Assembly (NCBI RefSeq): GCF_004342175.1
Contig: NZ_SMAO01000014.1
Coordinates: forward strand, 1 to 44,717
DNA: 44,717 nucleotides
Source of the DNA: Thiobaca trueperi
GTDB lineage: Bacteria; Pseudomonadota; Gammaproteobacteria; Chromatiales; Chromatiaceae
Direction: 5' to 3'
The notes below the pieces were generated by a model. The model was not told where the DNA came from. It ran no database searches and saw nothing but the letters and a program-made list of their open reading frames with translations. The position numbers and the translations under genes are program-made. Positions 17,109-25,397 of the stretch are shown in pieces. Each line of letters starts with the position of its first letter. Position 1 is the stretch's first letter.

Positions 17109-18233
17109 ATGATGTCTCGCCATACCATCCCCGACACACGCCGCTGGGTCGTCAAGATCGGCAGCGCACTCCTGACCCGCGATGGTCAGGGTCTGGAACG
17201 CGGCATGCTCACCCCCTGGGTCGAGCAGATGGCGGCGCATCGTGCCGCTGGCCGCGAGATCGTGCTGGTCTCCTCGGGCGCGGTGGCCGAAGGCATGGCC
17301 CGCATGCGCTGGCGTGCGCGCCCCAAGACCCTGCACGAACTCCAGGCTGCCGCCGCCATCGGTCAGATGGGTCTGATCCGGGCCTACGAAGACTGCTTTC
17401 AGGCGCATGGCCTGCACACCGCTCAGGTGCTGCTGACCCGCGACGATCTCGCCAACCGCGCCCGCTATCTCAATGCCCGCAGCACCCTGCGCACCCTGCT
17501 CAAGCTGGGCGTGGTGCCGGTCATCAATGAGAACGACACGGTCGCCACCGATGAACTGCGTTTTGGCGACAACGATACGCTCGCCGCACTGGTCGCCAAT
17601 CTGATCGAGGCCGATCTCCTGATCCTGCTCACCGATCAGGATGGTCTGTTCGATCAGGATCCGCGCCGCCATCCCGATGCCCGGCTGATCAGCGCGACCC
17701 GGGTCAACGATCCGCAACTGGACGTGGTCGCTGGCGGCAGCGTCACCGGCTTCGGCACCGGCGGCATGGTCACCAAGGTGCGCGCGGCGCGACTCGCGGC
17801 GCGCTCCGGGACGCCGACCATCATCGCTCCCGGTCGTGGCGAAGCGGTCCTGAGCCGCATCGGTCTGGGCGAGCCGGTCGGCACCCTATTGATTCCCTGC
17901 CAGGAGCCGCAGGCCGCACGCAAACAGTGGCTCGCCGGTCATTTGCAGGTGCGCGGACGGCTGATCCTCGATGCCGGCGCGGTGCGCGCGCTACGTGACA
18001 AAGGCACCAGCCTGCTGGCGGTCGGGGTCAAAGGCGTACAGGGCGCATTTAATCGCGGTGAAGTCGTGGCCTGCGTGGACGAGGCCGGACAGGAGGTCGC
18101 GCGCGGGTTGGTCAATTACGATGCCGAGGACACCAACCGCATCAAGGGCCAGTCGTCGGCCCGTTTCGAGTCGATCCTTGGCTATCTCGACGACGAAGAA
18201 CTGATCCATCGCGACAATCTGGTCCTGCTTTAA
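17109..18233 (+). CDS. proB: Glutamate 5-kinase
   Basis: This 374-residue enzyme phosphorylates glutamate in the first step of proline synthesis. Visible: [10 protein letters not shown] (ATP-binding start), [36 protein letters not shown] (substrate loop) and [12 protein letters not shown]; then a C-terminal PUA domain ([25 protein letters not shown]...[15 protein letters not shown]). The C-terminus ([19 protein letters not shown]) is complete. The TAA stop at 18231-18233 is also the first three bases of an 85-bp repeat unit. proA is not adjacent. Confidence 0.95.
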   Translation: MMSRHTIPDTRRWVVKIGSALLTRDGQGLERGMLTPWVEQMAAHRAAGREIVLVSSGAVAEGMARMRWRARPKTLHELQAAAAIGQMGLIRAYEDCFQAHGLHTAQVLLTRDDLANRARYLNARSTLRTLLKLGVVPVINENDTVATDELRFGDNDTLAALVANLIEADLLILLTDQDGLFDQDPRRHPDARLISATRVNDPQLDVVAGGSVTGFGTGGMVTKVRAARLAARSGTPTIIAPGRGEAVLSRIGLGEPVGTLLIPCQEPQAARKQWLAGHLQVRGRLILDAGAVRALRDKGTSLLAVGVKGVQGAFNRGEVVACVDEAGQEVARGLVNYDAEDTNRIKGQSSARFESILGYLDDEELIHRDNLVLL

Positions 18234-18315
18234 ACCGCGCCCAACACGGTATGCGATGTTTTTGGATCGGATCGACCCCGGTTGACTCAGGCGGTGTCGG
18301 AGTCGGCGCGCTTTA
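18231..18315. mobile_element. Single MITE-like unit after proB
   Basis: 85 bp from TAAACCGCGCCC to GGCGCGCTTTA; one base of the right end differs from the CGCGGTTTA seen elsewhere. Its interior is more diverged from units A and B, sharing the TATGCGATG stretch near the left end. Confidence 0.75.
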
Positions 18316-18330
18316 AAAACAATGACTTGA

Positions 18331-18403
18331 AAAATCCTGTCCATCCTGGGAAATCCTGTTAATCCTGTCCATTTTCTGGTCACGAAGCTCCAGCTTCGTG
18401 ACC
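18331..18403. repeat. AATCCTG repeats plus perfect 12-bp hairpin
   Basis: Three AATCCTG units (18331-18372) are followed by GGTCACGAAGCT-CC-AGCTTCGTGACC (18378-18403), an exact 12-bp inverted repeat with a two-base loop. It lies just before tmcA and could affect its translation, since no clear ribosome binding site separates it from the ATG. Confidence 0.75.
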
Positions 18404-18426
18404 TCAGCGATGAAGCTCTGCTTCAC

Positions 18427-20628
18427 ATGAATCGGGACACGACCACTGCGGGCCTTGGCCTTCTCCGCCAGCATCGCACCATCCTGCTGCTCGCGGGCGA
18501 GGCCGACTGGACCGCTGCCCGTGCACGCGAGGTCGTCTCGGCACGGCCCGACCTGACGCCGGTCTGGCTCACGCATCGCCCGCTGGCCCCAAAGACGCAC
18601 CCCCTGCGCGATGCTATCGGGTTACTGGGGCAGGATCTGGACCTGTTGATCTACGACGCCCACAGCGGATTCGATCCCGATGCCTTCGGCGCGGCGACCG
18701 GCGCCATTCGTGGCGGTGGACTGCTGATTCTCCTGACGCCGCCTCTAGATAACTGGTCCCATCGACCTGACCCGGAGGCCGAACGCATTGCGGTCTGGCC
18801 CCATGCAGCGGATGCGGTCAGCGGGCGCTTTCTGGCCCGATTGGTCCGGGTGCTGCTGGCCGATCCGCATCTCCACCTGGTTCAGCAGTTTGAGCCTCTC
18901 CTCCTCCCCCGGTGGGAGGGGGCCGGTGGGAAGGGGGCTGAACGCTTTCTAACAGCACAAAAACAAACGAGTCATTCCGGCCGCTCTCCACCCTCTCCCC
19001 AACCCCTCTCCCGCGAGGGGAGAGGGGCTAAGACGACCGATCAAGCGGCCGCCGTCGAGGCCATCCTCAAGACCGCCCACGGGCGCGCCCGGCGTCCGCT
19101 GGTCCTGACCGCTCATCGCGGACGCGGCAAGAGCGCGGCACTGGGGCTGGCGGCCGGGCGGTTGCTGATCGATGGGGAGCGAATGATTCTGGTCACGGCG
19201 CCCCGACGCGCGGCAGTCGTGTCACTGTTCCGGCATGCGGAAGCCCTGACCGCATCGCAGTCAAAGAGCACGGAGCGATTGGTCTTTCTCTCGCCGGATA
19301 CCATCGTCGCCGATCCGCCCGTTGCCGACCTGCTGCTGGTCGATGAGGCCGCCGCTATTCCGACCCCGTTGCTCGAAAGACTGCTCGTCCAGTATCCGCG
19401 CATCGTCTTCGCCACCACCGTGCATGGCTACGAAGGCACCGGACGCGGCTTCGAGATCCGCTTTCGCGCGACCCTCGATCATCTGACGCCAGACTGGCGC
19501 GCGCTCAGGCTCGATACCCCGATCCGCTGGGCGCCCGACGACCCGCTGGAGGCGCTCAGTTTCCGTGCACTCCTGCTCGATGCCGCGCCAGCCGACGCCG
19601 GGCAACTGACGACGGCCATGCCGTCCACCTGCCGGGCGGAACGTCTCGACCGCGATCAACTCGCCCTGGACGAACCGACCCTGCGCGAGCTCTTCGGCCT
19701 GCTGGTGCTGGCGCATTATCAGACCCGCCCTTTGGATCTGCGCATGCTGCTCGACGGGCCCAATGTGCGGGTCTATGTCCTGCGCCACGGCGCGCACGTC
19801 GCTGCCACACTGCTTGCCGCCGAAGAAGGCGGTTTCATGGATGCCGGGTTGCGCGAGGCCATTTTCATGGGCCGCCGCCGCCCGCGCGGACATCTGCTGC
19901 CACAGACGCTCTCGGCCCATGCCGGTCTGGCGGATGCGCCGCGCTATCGCTATCTGCGAGTGATCCGCATCGCCGTGCATCCGGCGCTCTCCCGTCGTGG
20001 ATTGGGCGGGATGCTGCTGCGCAGACTCAGACAGGACGCGCTGGACGAAGGAATCGATCTGCTCGGCGCCAGCTTCGGCGCCACGCCCGATCTGCTGGCG
20101 TTCTGGGGCCGCTGCGGCTATCGCCCGGTACAGATCGGCACCAGCCGCAATGCCGCGAGCGGCGAACAGGCCGCCGTCGTCCTCGACGCCACGACCGAGA
20201 CCGGCGCCCGTTTCGCAGCCCAGGCGCAACGGCGACTCGCCAGACGCCTGCCGGTCCTGCTCGCCGGGCCGTTGCGCGCGCTCGATCCAGTGATCGTCGT
20301 CGCCCTGCTGCGTGCGCTTCCGGCGCCATCCGGACAGACGGGGGAGGGCGCCGATGGCGATCCAGACGAGAGCCGGGACGAACTGAACGCCTTTGCCGCC
20401 GGCCACCGGACGCTGGAGGCCACATTGCCCGCGCTGACCGATTTCGTTCATGACCGGCTCCAGCCCGCCCTTGAATCAGGCATCATTGCACCGGACGATG
20501 CCGCGCTGCTGATTGCCGCCATCCGTCAGTTCCGTCCGATGCATGAACTGATACGATTGTTCGGTAGTCAGGGGCGTGACGCGATCCTGACCCGGCTACG
20601 CGGTGTGATCCGCAGCATGATGGAATAG
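18427..20628 (+). CDS. tmcA: tRNA(Met) cytidine acetyltransferase TmcA
   Basis: This 733-residue enzyme makes N4-acetylcytidine at the wobble position of elongator tRNA-Met using acetyl-CoA and ATP. Order: N-terminal DUF1726 domain (about 1-157), RecD-like helicase domain with P-loop AHRGRGKSAA (229-238) and Walker B LLLVDEAAAIP, GNAT domain (about 440-600; YRYLRVIRIAVHPALSRRGLG) and a C-terminal tRNA-binding region. Residues 158-202 are an in-frame insertion derived from a palindromic DNA repeat, between the first two domains where relatives have a short linker. The start (MNRDTTTAGLGLLRQHRTILLLAG) fits the family. The stop is followed within three bases by the phosphatase ATG. Confidence 0.93.
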   Translation: MNRDTTTAGLGLLRQHRTILLLAGEADWTAARAREVVSARPDLTPVWLTHRPLAPKTHPLRDAIGLLGQDLDLLIYDAHSGFDPDAFGAATGAIRGGGLLILLTPPLDNWSHRPDPEAERIAVWPHAADAVSGRFLARLVRVLLADPHLHLVQQFEPLLLPRWEGAGGKGAERFLTAQKQTSHSGRSPPSPQPLSREGRGAKTTDQAAAVEAILKTAHGRARRPLVLTAHRGRGKSAALGLAAGRLLIDGERMILVTAPRRAAVVSLFRHAEALTASQSKSTERLVFLSPDTIVADPPVADLLLVDEAAAIPTPLLERLLVQYPRIVFATTVHGYEGTGRGFEIRFRATLDHLTPDWRALRLDTPIRWAPDDPLEALSFRALLLDAAPADAGQLTTAMPSTCRAERLDRDQLALDEPTLRELFGLLVLAHYQTRPLDLRMLLDGPNVRVYVLRHGAHVAATLLAAEEGGFMDAGLREAIFMGRRRPRGHLLPQTLSAHAGLADAPRYRYLRVIRIAVHPALSRRGLGGMLLRRLRQDALDEGIDLLGASFGATPDLLAFWGRCGYRPVQIGTSRNAASGEQAAVVLDATTETGARFAAQAQRRLARRLPVLLAGPLRALDPVIVVALLRALPAPSGQTGEGADGDPDESRDELNAFAAGHRTLEATLPALTDFVHDRLQPALESGIIAPDDAALLIAAIRQFRPMHELIRLFGSQGRDAILTRLRGVIRSMME
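18898..19032. repeat. REP-like palindromic insertion inside tmcA
   Basis: It starts with a C-rich/G-rich arm (CCTCCCCCGGTGGGAGGGGG) and ends with a perfect hairpin, CCCCTCTCCC with GGGAGAGGGG (19003-19027). It encodes 45 residues including SPQPLSREGRG, the translation expected of this common palindrome type. No frame is lost. Confidence 0.85.
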
Positions 20629-20631
20629 GTG

Positions 20632-21240
20632 ATGAACAACCAACCAACCAAACTTTGCGTGACCCGCCACGGCGAGACCGACTGGAACATCATGGGCATC
20701 CTGCAGGGATGGATCGATGTCGCGCTGAATGACACCGGCAGGCGACAGGCCGTGGAGCTGGCGCAGGCGCTGGCGGATGTCGGTTTTGCGGCGGTCTGCA
20801 CCAGCCCCTTGCGACGTTCGGCGGAAACGGCTGAAATCGTCGCCAATGCCTGGGGGTTGCCGCCGCCAACGGCGCATGACGGTCTGAAAGAACGTCATTT
20901 CGGTATCTTTCAAGGGATGCCCAAGCGCGATCTGTCGCTCTCGCATCCTGAGTTGTATCAGGAAATCCTGCGGCGCAACCCGGCCTGCGAATTCGAGCAG
21001 GGCGAAGGCATGGATCATTTCGCCGACCGAGTGCTGGACGCCCTGCACGACATTGCGGACCAGCATGCCGGCGTCAGCGTCCTGGTGATCACGCATGGCT
21101 GGGTCATGGATGTGGTGACGCGATACGCCGGCCAGTTGCCCCGCACCGCCGTGCTGGACATGAAACGCCGCAACGGCGAGTCGTTGTGGCTCGAACTGGA
21201 TGCGCGCCGATGCCCCGACGTCTCCTCAATGTCTGATTGA
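20632..21240 (+). CDS. Histidine phosphatase family protein
   Basis: This 202-residue protein is of the phosphoglycerate-mutase/alpha-ribazole-phosphatase branch. The catalytic RHGETDWN near the N-terminus, the TSPLRRSAETAEI arginine motif and the second histidine in VITHGWVMDV are all present. An insertion-free core and KERHFGIFQGM agree with GpmB/CobC-like enzymes. ATG at 20632 is preferred over the GTG three bases earlier; it lies almost directly on the tmcA stop, so they are coupled. The substrate cannot be read from the sequence. Confidence 0.88.
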   Translation: MNNQPTKLCVTRHGETDWNIMGILQGWIDVALNDTGRRQAVELAQALADVGFAAVCTSPLRRSAETAEIVANAWGLPPPTAHDGLKERHFGIFQGMPKRDLSLSHPELYQEILRRNPACEFEQGEGMDHFADRVLDALHDIADQHAGVSVLVITHGWVMDVVTRYAGQLPRTAVLDMKRRNGESLWLELDARRCPDVSSMSD

Positions 21241-21258
21241 CGCCCCGATGGATCGCAC

Positions 21259-22356
21259 ATGCCGTTCAACTTTGGCCGCCTGCTGACGACCCTCTTGTTT
21301 CTGGCATCCATGCCCGGCGTGGTGTTGTCCGCCGTCGATCTGACTCAGGATCTCCCCGGTGCGCGCGATCCGGCGGGGATCCCGCGTTTCGCCGACTCGA
21401 TCATGATCGGTCAGCATGTCAGTGAGTCCGAGCAGAGCATCATCCCGACCGGCAAATGGGGAGGGAATGCCGGACGCATCTTTTGGGAACAATCCGTACA
21501 GGTCGAGGGGCCGCGCACCCGTCTGCTCTATCTCGCTCCGCGTCCTGCCAAATCACTGGAGGTCATCCGGCATTATCGGGAGACGCTCGACAGCCAGGGC
21601 TATCAATTGCTCTTTCAATGCTCGGGTTTCGATGAATGCGGAAAAGAGGTGGCGGCCTTTTATACCGACGCCGCCCACGGCAATCAATTCACCGACAGCT
21701 ATCTGCTCAAAAGCGTCTATTCGGGGCAGTCGGTACGCGAGCCGCACATTCTGGCGGGGCGTCTGAGCCAGTCGGGCACCGATTCCTATGTCTTCGTCTT
21801 CGCCGCCTTTCAGGATAATTACGCCGACTCCGAGGCCGGCGAGCGGGTCGCCATCTTCGTTGAACAGATCCGCGCCAAACCGGCGCCGGATGGCGCGGCG
21901 CTGCCGGACGCCGCGCAACTGGCTCAGAAACTGGCGCAGGGTCTCGCCGAGGCCGGGCGCGTGGTGCTCGAAGGGATCCAATTCGATGCCGGCCAGTCCA
22001 GGCTCCTTCCGGCGTCGCGCCCGCAACTCGAGGCGATGGCCAGGCTGCTGCGCGAGCAGCCGGATCTGAAGGTCTATCTGGTCGGCCACACCGACAATGC
22101 GGGCGTGCTGCAAGCGGACCTGAATCTTTCTCAACGACGCGCAGCGGAGGTCGCGCAGGCATTGGTGCGCGACCATCGGATCGCCAGCGAGCGCCTGACG
22201 CCGGCGGGAATCGCGGGGCTCTCGCCGCTGGTCTCGAACGCAACCGCTGCCGGACGCGCGCGTAATCATCGGATCGAAATGGTCTCCAGTTCATCGCCGG
22301 ATGCGCGTCAGGCCATTCCCAATCGCCCGCCGCCTATCGGTACAATACAGCGATGA
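21259..22356 (+). CDS. DUF4892/OmpA-like envelope protein
   Basis: This 365-residue exported protein has a signal peptide (to about residue 24, ending VVLSA), then a DUF4892-like domain (ARDPAGIPRFADSIMIGQHVSESE; SYVFVFAAFQDN). A C-terminal OmpA-like peptidoglycan-binding domain follows at about 235-345 (VVLEGIQFDAGQSRLLP, VYLVGHTDNAG, LNLSQRRAAEVAQAL, ARNHRIEMV). It probably resides in the periplasm or outer membrane and grips the cell wall. Its TGA overlaps the ATG of the next gene, so the two are coupled. Confidence 0.82.
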   Translation: MPFNFGRLLTTLLFLASMPGVVLSAVDLTQDLPGARDPAGIPRFADSIMIGQHVSESEQSIIPTGKWGGNAGRIFWEQSVQVEGPRTRLLYLAPRPAKSLEVIRHYRETLDSQGYQLLFQCSGFDECGKEVAAFYTDAAHGNQFTDSYLLKSVYSGQSVREPHILAGRLSQSGTDSYVFVFAAFQDNYADSEAGERVAIFVEQIRAKPAPDGAALPDAAQLAQKLAQGLAEAGRVVLEGIQFDAGQSRLLPASRPQLEAMARLLREQPDLKVYLVGHTDNAGVLQADLNLSQRRAAEVAQALVRDHRIASERLTPAGIAGLSPLVSNATAAGRARNHRIEMVSSSSPDARQAIPNRPPPIGTIQR

Positions 22357-22931
22357 ACAACGATCTCAAGCTACCCAAAACCTACAAGACCCTGCTGATG
22401 CTGGCGCTCGTCTTCGGGCCATTCTTCTGGTTGGCCTTCACCGACGACGGCCAGCAACGCACCGATCTGGCGCTGATGTTCGTCCTCGGCAAACCCGAGT
22501 TCAATCCGGCCCTGGATATCTTCCACAGTGGTTTGACTGAAATCAAGATCCGCGAGACCTTCCCCAAACTGAACTTCCAGTGCGCCGAGGGCGCGAACCC
22601 CTTTGGCGACCGGCTCTGCGGCGCTGAGATCGGTTCATTCAATCAGATTCCGGCCTCTGCACTGACCCTGTTTTTTCTCGGCGAGCGACTGACCGCTGCC
22701 AAGATCGTCTACCGCCAGTCCTATCATCAGGCGATTCAGGATTGGGTGCGACAGCGGGTCGCAGGCCGTGACGCCGCCGTTCAGCGGCCCACAGCGCCAG
22801 CGGATGATCTGGGTGTTGCCACCGAGCCGGTGCGGGATGGTGCGCTCTTTTTCCGCGACGGCGAACTGGGAAAAGACGACGAACCCGCGCTGCTCTGGAT
22901 CTCTCAGGTTGCACTCGATGCGCGACGCTGA
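22353..22931 (+). CDS. Unknown single-pass membrane protein
   Basis: This 192-residue protein has one hydrophobic segment near the N-terminus (LLMLALVFGPFFWLAF) and then a soluble, probably periplasmic, domain containing two cysteines (FQCAEG, RLCGAE) that might form a disulfide. I do not recognise the family. Its ATGA overlap with the DUF4892/OmpA gene suggests that the two products act together at the envelope. Repeat-type AATCCTG sequence follows the stop. Confidence 0.7.
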   Translation: MNNDLKLPKTYKTLLMLALVFGPFFWLAFTDDGQQRTDLALMFVLGKPEFNPALDIFHSGLTEIKIRETFPKLNFQCAEGANPFGDRLCGAEIGSFNQIPASALTLFFLGERLTAAKIVYRQSYHQAIQDWVRQRVAGRDAAVQRPTAPADDLGVATEPVRDGALFFRDGELGKDDEPALLWISQVALDARR

Positions 22932-22982
22932 GTGGCGATCCCCTGGAAAATCCTGCCAATCCTGTCCAACACCAAGAACCGC

Positions 22983-25388
22983 TCAGAGCCAGTTGCCGAC
23001 CAGAATGAAGGCCGCCCAATCCCCTGGATGAGAGCCTTCACGTGCAATCAACGCCTGCTGTGCGGCCTGTAGCGCACGCGCCTTGCTCATCCCCGGCTCC
23101 TTGAGCCGATCATAGAAATGCTGCATCAGAATCTGGGTCGCCTGATCGCCGACCGGCCAGAGTGAGCCGAGCGCACTGCGGGCACCGGACTGGATCGCGA
23201 TACCGCTCAAACCCAGCGGGGTGCGGTCATCGCCTTCCGCCGTCTGACAGGCGCTCAGAACCAGTATCTCAATGGGCTGTTGGGCCAGCTCCTTCGGCTT
23301 GAGCGCCGCTGCGAGGGTCTTCATGTCCAGTTTGCGGTCGTAAGTGACGATGAAATTCTCCTCCGGCGGTCCCTGGAAGAGCCCATGCGAGGCAATGTGC
23401 ACCACCCGATAGGGCTGGTCGGCGACCTCCTGGACGAAGCGGTTCAGGACGAATTCCTGATCGCGCAGGGCGCGCCCCGGCAGCCGCTGAGATAACTGAT
23501 CGATCTCCACCGCGACGCCGGGGAGCGACAGCGCCTCAATCTGTTCGGTTCGGGCCGCGCGCAGCGGCCTGACCGTATCGCGCTCGCCTTCCGAGGCTCC
23601 CCGCACGCCGACCGAGACCCCGCGCCGGTCAGTGTCTGATGCCCCGCGCGCGCCGCGTCCGCGATGCTGCTGGACCAGCGCATCCACCCACCAGCGCGGC
23701 AGGTCATCGACCACCGGGCCGGGATGGCTGAGTCCGGCGAGCAGAGTCGTCAGCCGGGTTTTGGCGAGCACATCGGGTTGCAGCAGCTTCAATCCGGGCA
23801 CGGTCGCCACGGCATAACGCTCAATCAGATAGCGACCATCCTGACGCAGAGCGCTCAGGGGCACGGCGCGCAGCGGACCATCGGGAACGAAGACGATGGT
23901 ATCGACCTGACGTTCATCCAGCCACGCCTGGATCGGCGCCACCAGCCATCGATAGAGCTGTGCGGACTCCTCGTCGGCGGGCTGGTCGTAACGCAGCTTG
24001 AGCGCCAGGATCTCGGCGGCCATGATCAGCTCATCGCGCGCGACCGGCGTGGTCGCCTGATAAAGACGCTGGCCGATACTCACCAGGATCTCCAGCCGAT
24101 CCGCGAAGATGACCGGATAGAGCACGGCGGCGCGTGGCGAGAGCAACTCGATCTCCTTGCGCAGCGGCTGGATGCAGGCATCGCGGAAATAGTCGCGCAG
24201 CTCGTCGAGCTTGATCTGCTCCACGGTGTCGCGGGCCTCGCGCAGCAGACTCTGCGTCCGCGTCGCGTCGCCCGTCGCGGCGGCGTCCAGCAACAGCAGA
24301 TCGGCCAGACCCAGATAGAGCGGCGCCAAGGTCTCGCGGAAGGAGGAACGACCCTCGGCGTAGTCGACCGGTATGTCCGTACGGATGCGCTGGAGATGAT
24401 CGACCGCGCGCCGATAGGCGGCGATGGCGCGTGGACGGTCGTTTGCCTCGCGCAGCAGTTGACCCAGACGCCATTCCAACCGATAGCGCAGATCATAGGC
24501 ATCGACCGGCGCGGCCTGGATCGCCCGTTCGGTCAGATGGCGCGCCTCGGTCGCGCGTCCCGACGCGGCGGCCAGCTCGCTCAACTGACCCAGCGCCTGC
24601 GATTCGACCCGTCCCAGCCGCTCGGCTCTGGCGAGGTCCGCGGCGGTCTCAAGACTCGCGCGGGCCAGCGTCTGTCCCGGAGCGCCTGACATCTGACGCG
24701 CCTGCACGGCCAGGCTGAGCAGGAGTTCCGCCTGTTCGGCAGGCGAGGACACCCGCGCCGTCGCGTTCCGGGCGGCCTGAAGTTCACGCCATGCCTGACC
24801 GGGATCGAGTCGCGCCAGATTGATATGGACGGTCGCCATCAGTCCCGGATCATCGGCCCTGCGCGCCTGTTCGAGCGCCTGACGGTAGAGCGTGGCGGCT
24901 TCAGTGGTGCGTCCCTGTTGCAGCAGCACATTGCCCAGGCCGTTGGCGCTGGCGGCGGCCAGGGTCGGACTGTCGAGCCGCCGGGCCTGCGCGAGCGCAT
25001 CGCGGAGCTCTTCCTCGGCCTCGCGGTTGCGCCCCTGCTGCGCATGAACCTGTCCCAGCGCCTGCGTCGCCACCGCCTGCAGCAGGGCATGGTCATGGGC
25101 GCGCGCCGCCTGCACCGCCTGCTTCAGATCGGCCTCGGCATCCGGGTAACGCCCCAGCGCCCGATAGGTCTCGCCACGCCGGATGCGTGCCTTGATGATC
25201 TCGGTCGCGGGCGCGCCCCGGCGCTCGATGGTCGTTGTCCAGGCGGCGAGCGCCCTGGACTGTTCGCCGTTTGCCGGATACGAGACGCGGCCGGGTGCGT
25301 TGCATGTCTGCGCCGCCTGTGCCGCACAGACCAGCCCCAGGCTCAGACCCAGCCCCAGGATCAGGAATCGACCGCTCTGCATCACCAT
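22983..25388 (-). CDS. Exported TPR-CHAT protease-like protein
   Basis: 801 residues. The ATG at 25388 is chosen because AGGTG lies six bases upstream, overlapping the tpsB stop; a GTG at 25397 is the alternative. A signal peptide (LILGLGLSLGLVCAAQAA) is followed by TPR-like helical repeats (about 45-330) and a C-terminal CHAT domain with catalytic His in VVHIASHG (about 668) and Cys in LSACQTAEG (about 714). The domain ends WAAFILVGNW, as is typical. CHAT proteins are caspase-like peptidases; here export to the periplasm is indicated. A basic, glycine-rich insert of about 35 residues lies at 575-610. It directly follows tpsB, so processing or control of the secreted TpsA is a reasonable inference. 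Confidence 0.88.
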   Translation of the reverse strand: MVMQSGRFLILGLGLSLGLVCAAQAAQTCNAPGRVSYPANGEQSRALAAWTTTIERRGAPATEIIKARIRRGETYRALGRYPDAEADLKQAVQAARAHDHALLQAVATQALGQVHAQQGRNREAEEELRDALAQARRLDSPTLAAASANGLGNVLLQQGRTTEAATLYRQALEQARRADDPGLMATVHINLARLDPGQAWRELQAARNATARVSSPAEQAELLLSLAVQARQMSGAPGQTLARASLETAADLARAERLGRVESQALGQLSELAAASGRATEARHLTERAIQAAPVDAYDLRYRLEWRLGQLLREANDRPRAIAAYRRAVDHLQRIRTDIPVDYAEGRSSFRETLAPLYLGLADLLLLDAAATGDATRTQSLLREARDTVEQIKLDELRDYFRDACIQPLRKEIELLSPRAAVLYPVIFADRLEILVSIGQRLYQATTPVARDELIMAAEILALKLRYDQPADEESAQLYRWLVAPIQAWLDERQVDTIVFVPDGPLRAVPLSALRQDGRYLIERYAVATVPGLKLLQPDVLAKTRLTTLLAGLSHPGPVVDDLPRWWVDALVQQHRGRGARGASDTDRRGVSVGVRGASEGERDTVRPLRAARTEQIEALSLPGVAVEIDQLSQRLPGRALRDQEFVLNRFVQEVADQPYRVVHIASHGLFQGPPEENFIVTYDRKLDMKTLAAALKPKELAQQPIEILVLSACQTAEGDDRTPLGLSGIAIQSGARSALGSLWPVGDQATQILMQHFYDRLKEPGMSKARALQAAQQALIAREGSHPGDWAAFILVGNWL

Positions 25389-25397
25389 GTCAGTCAC

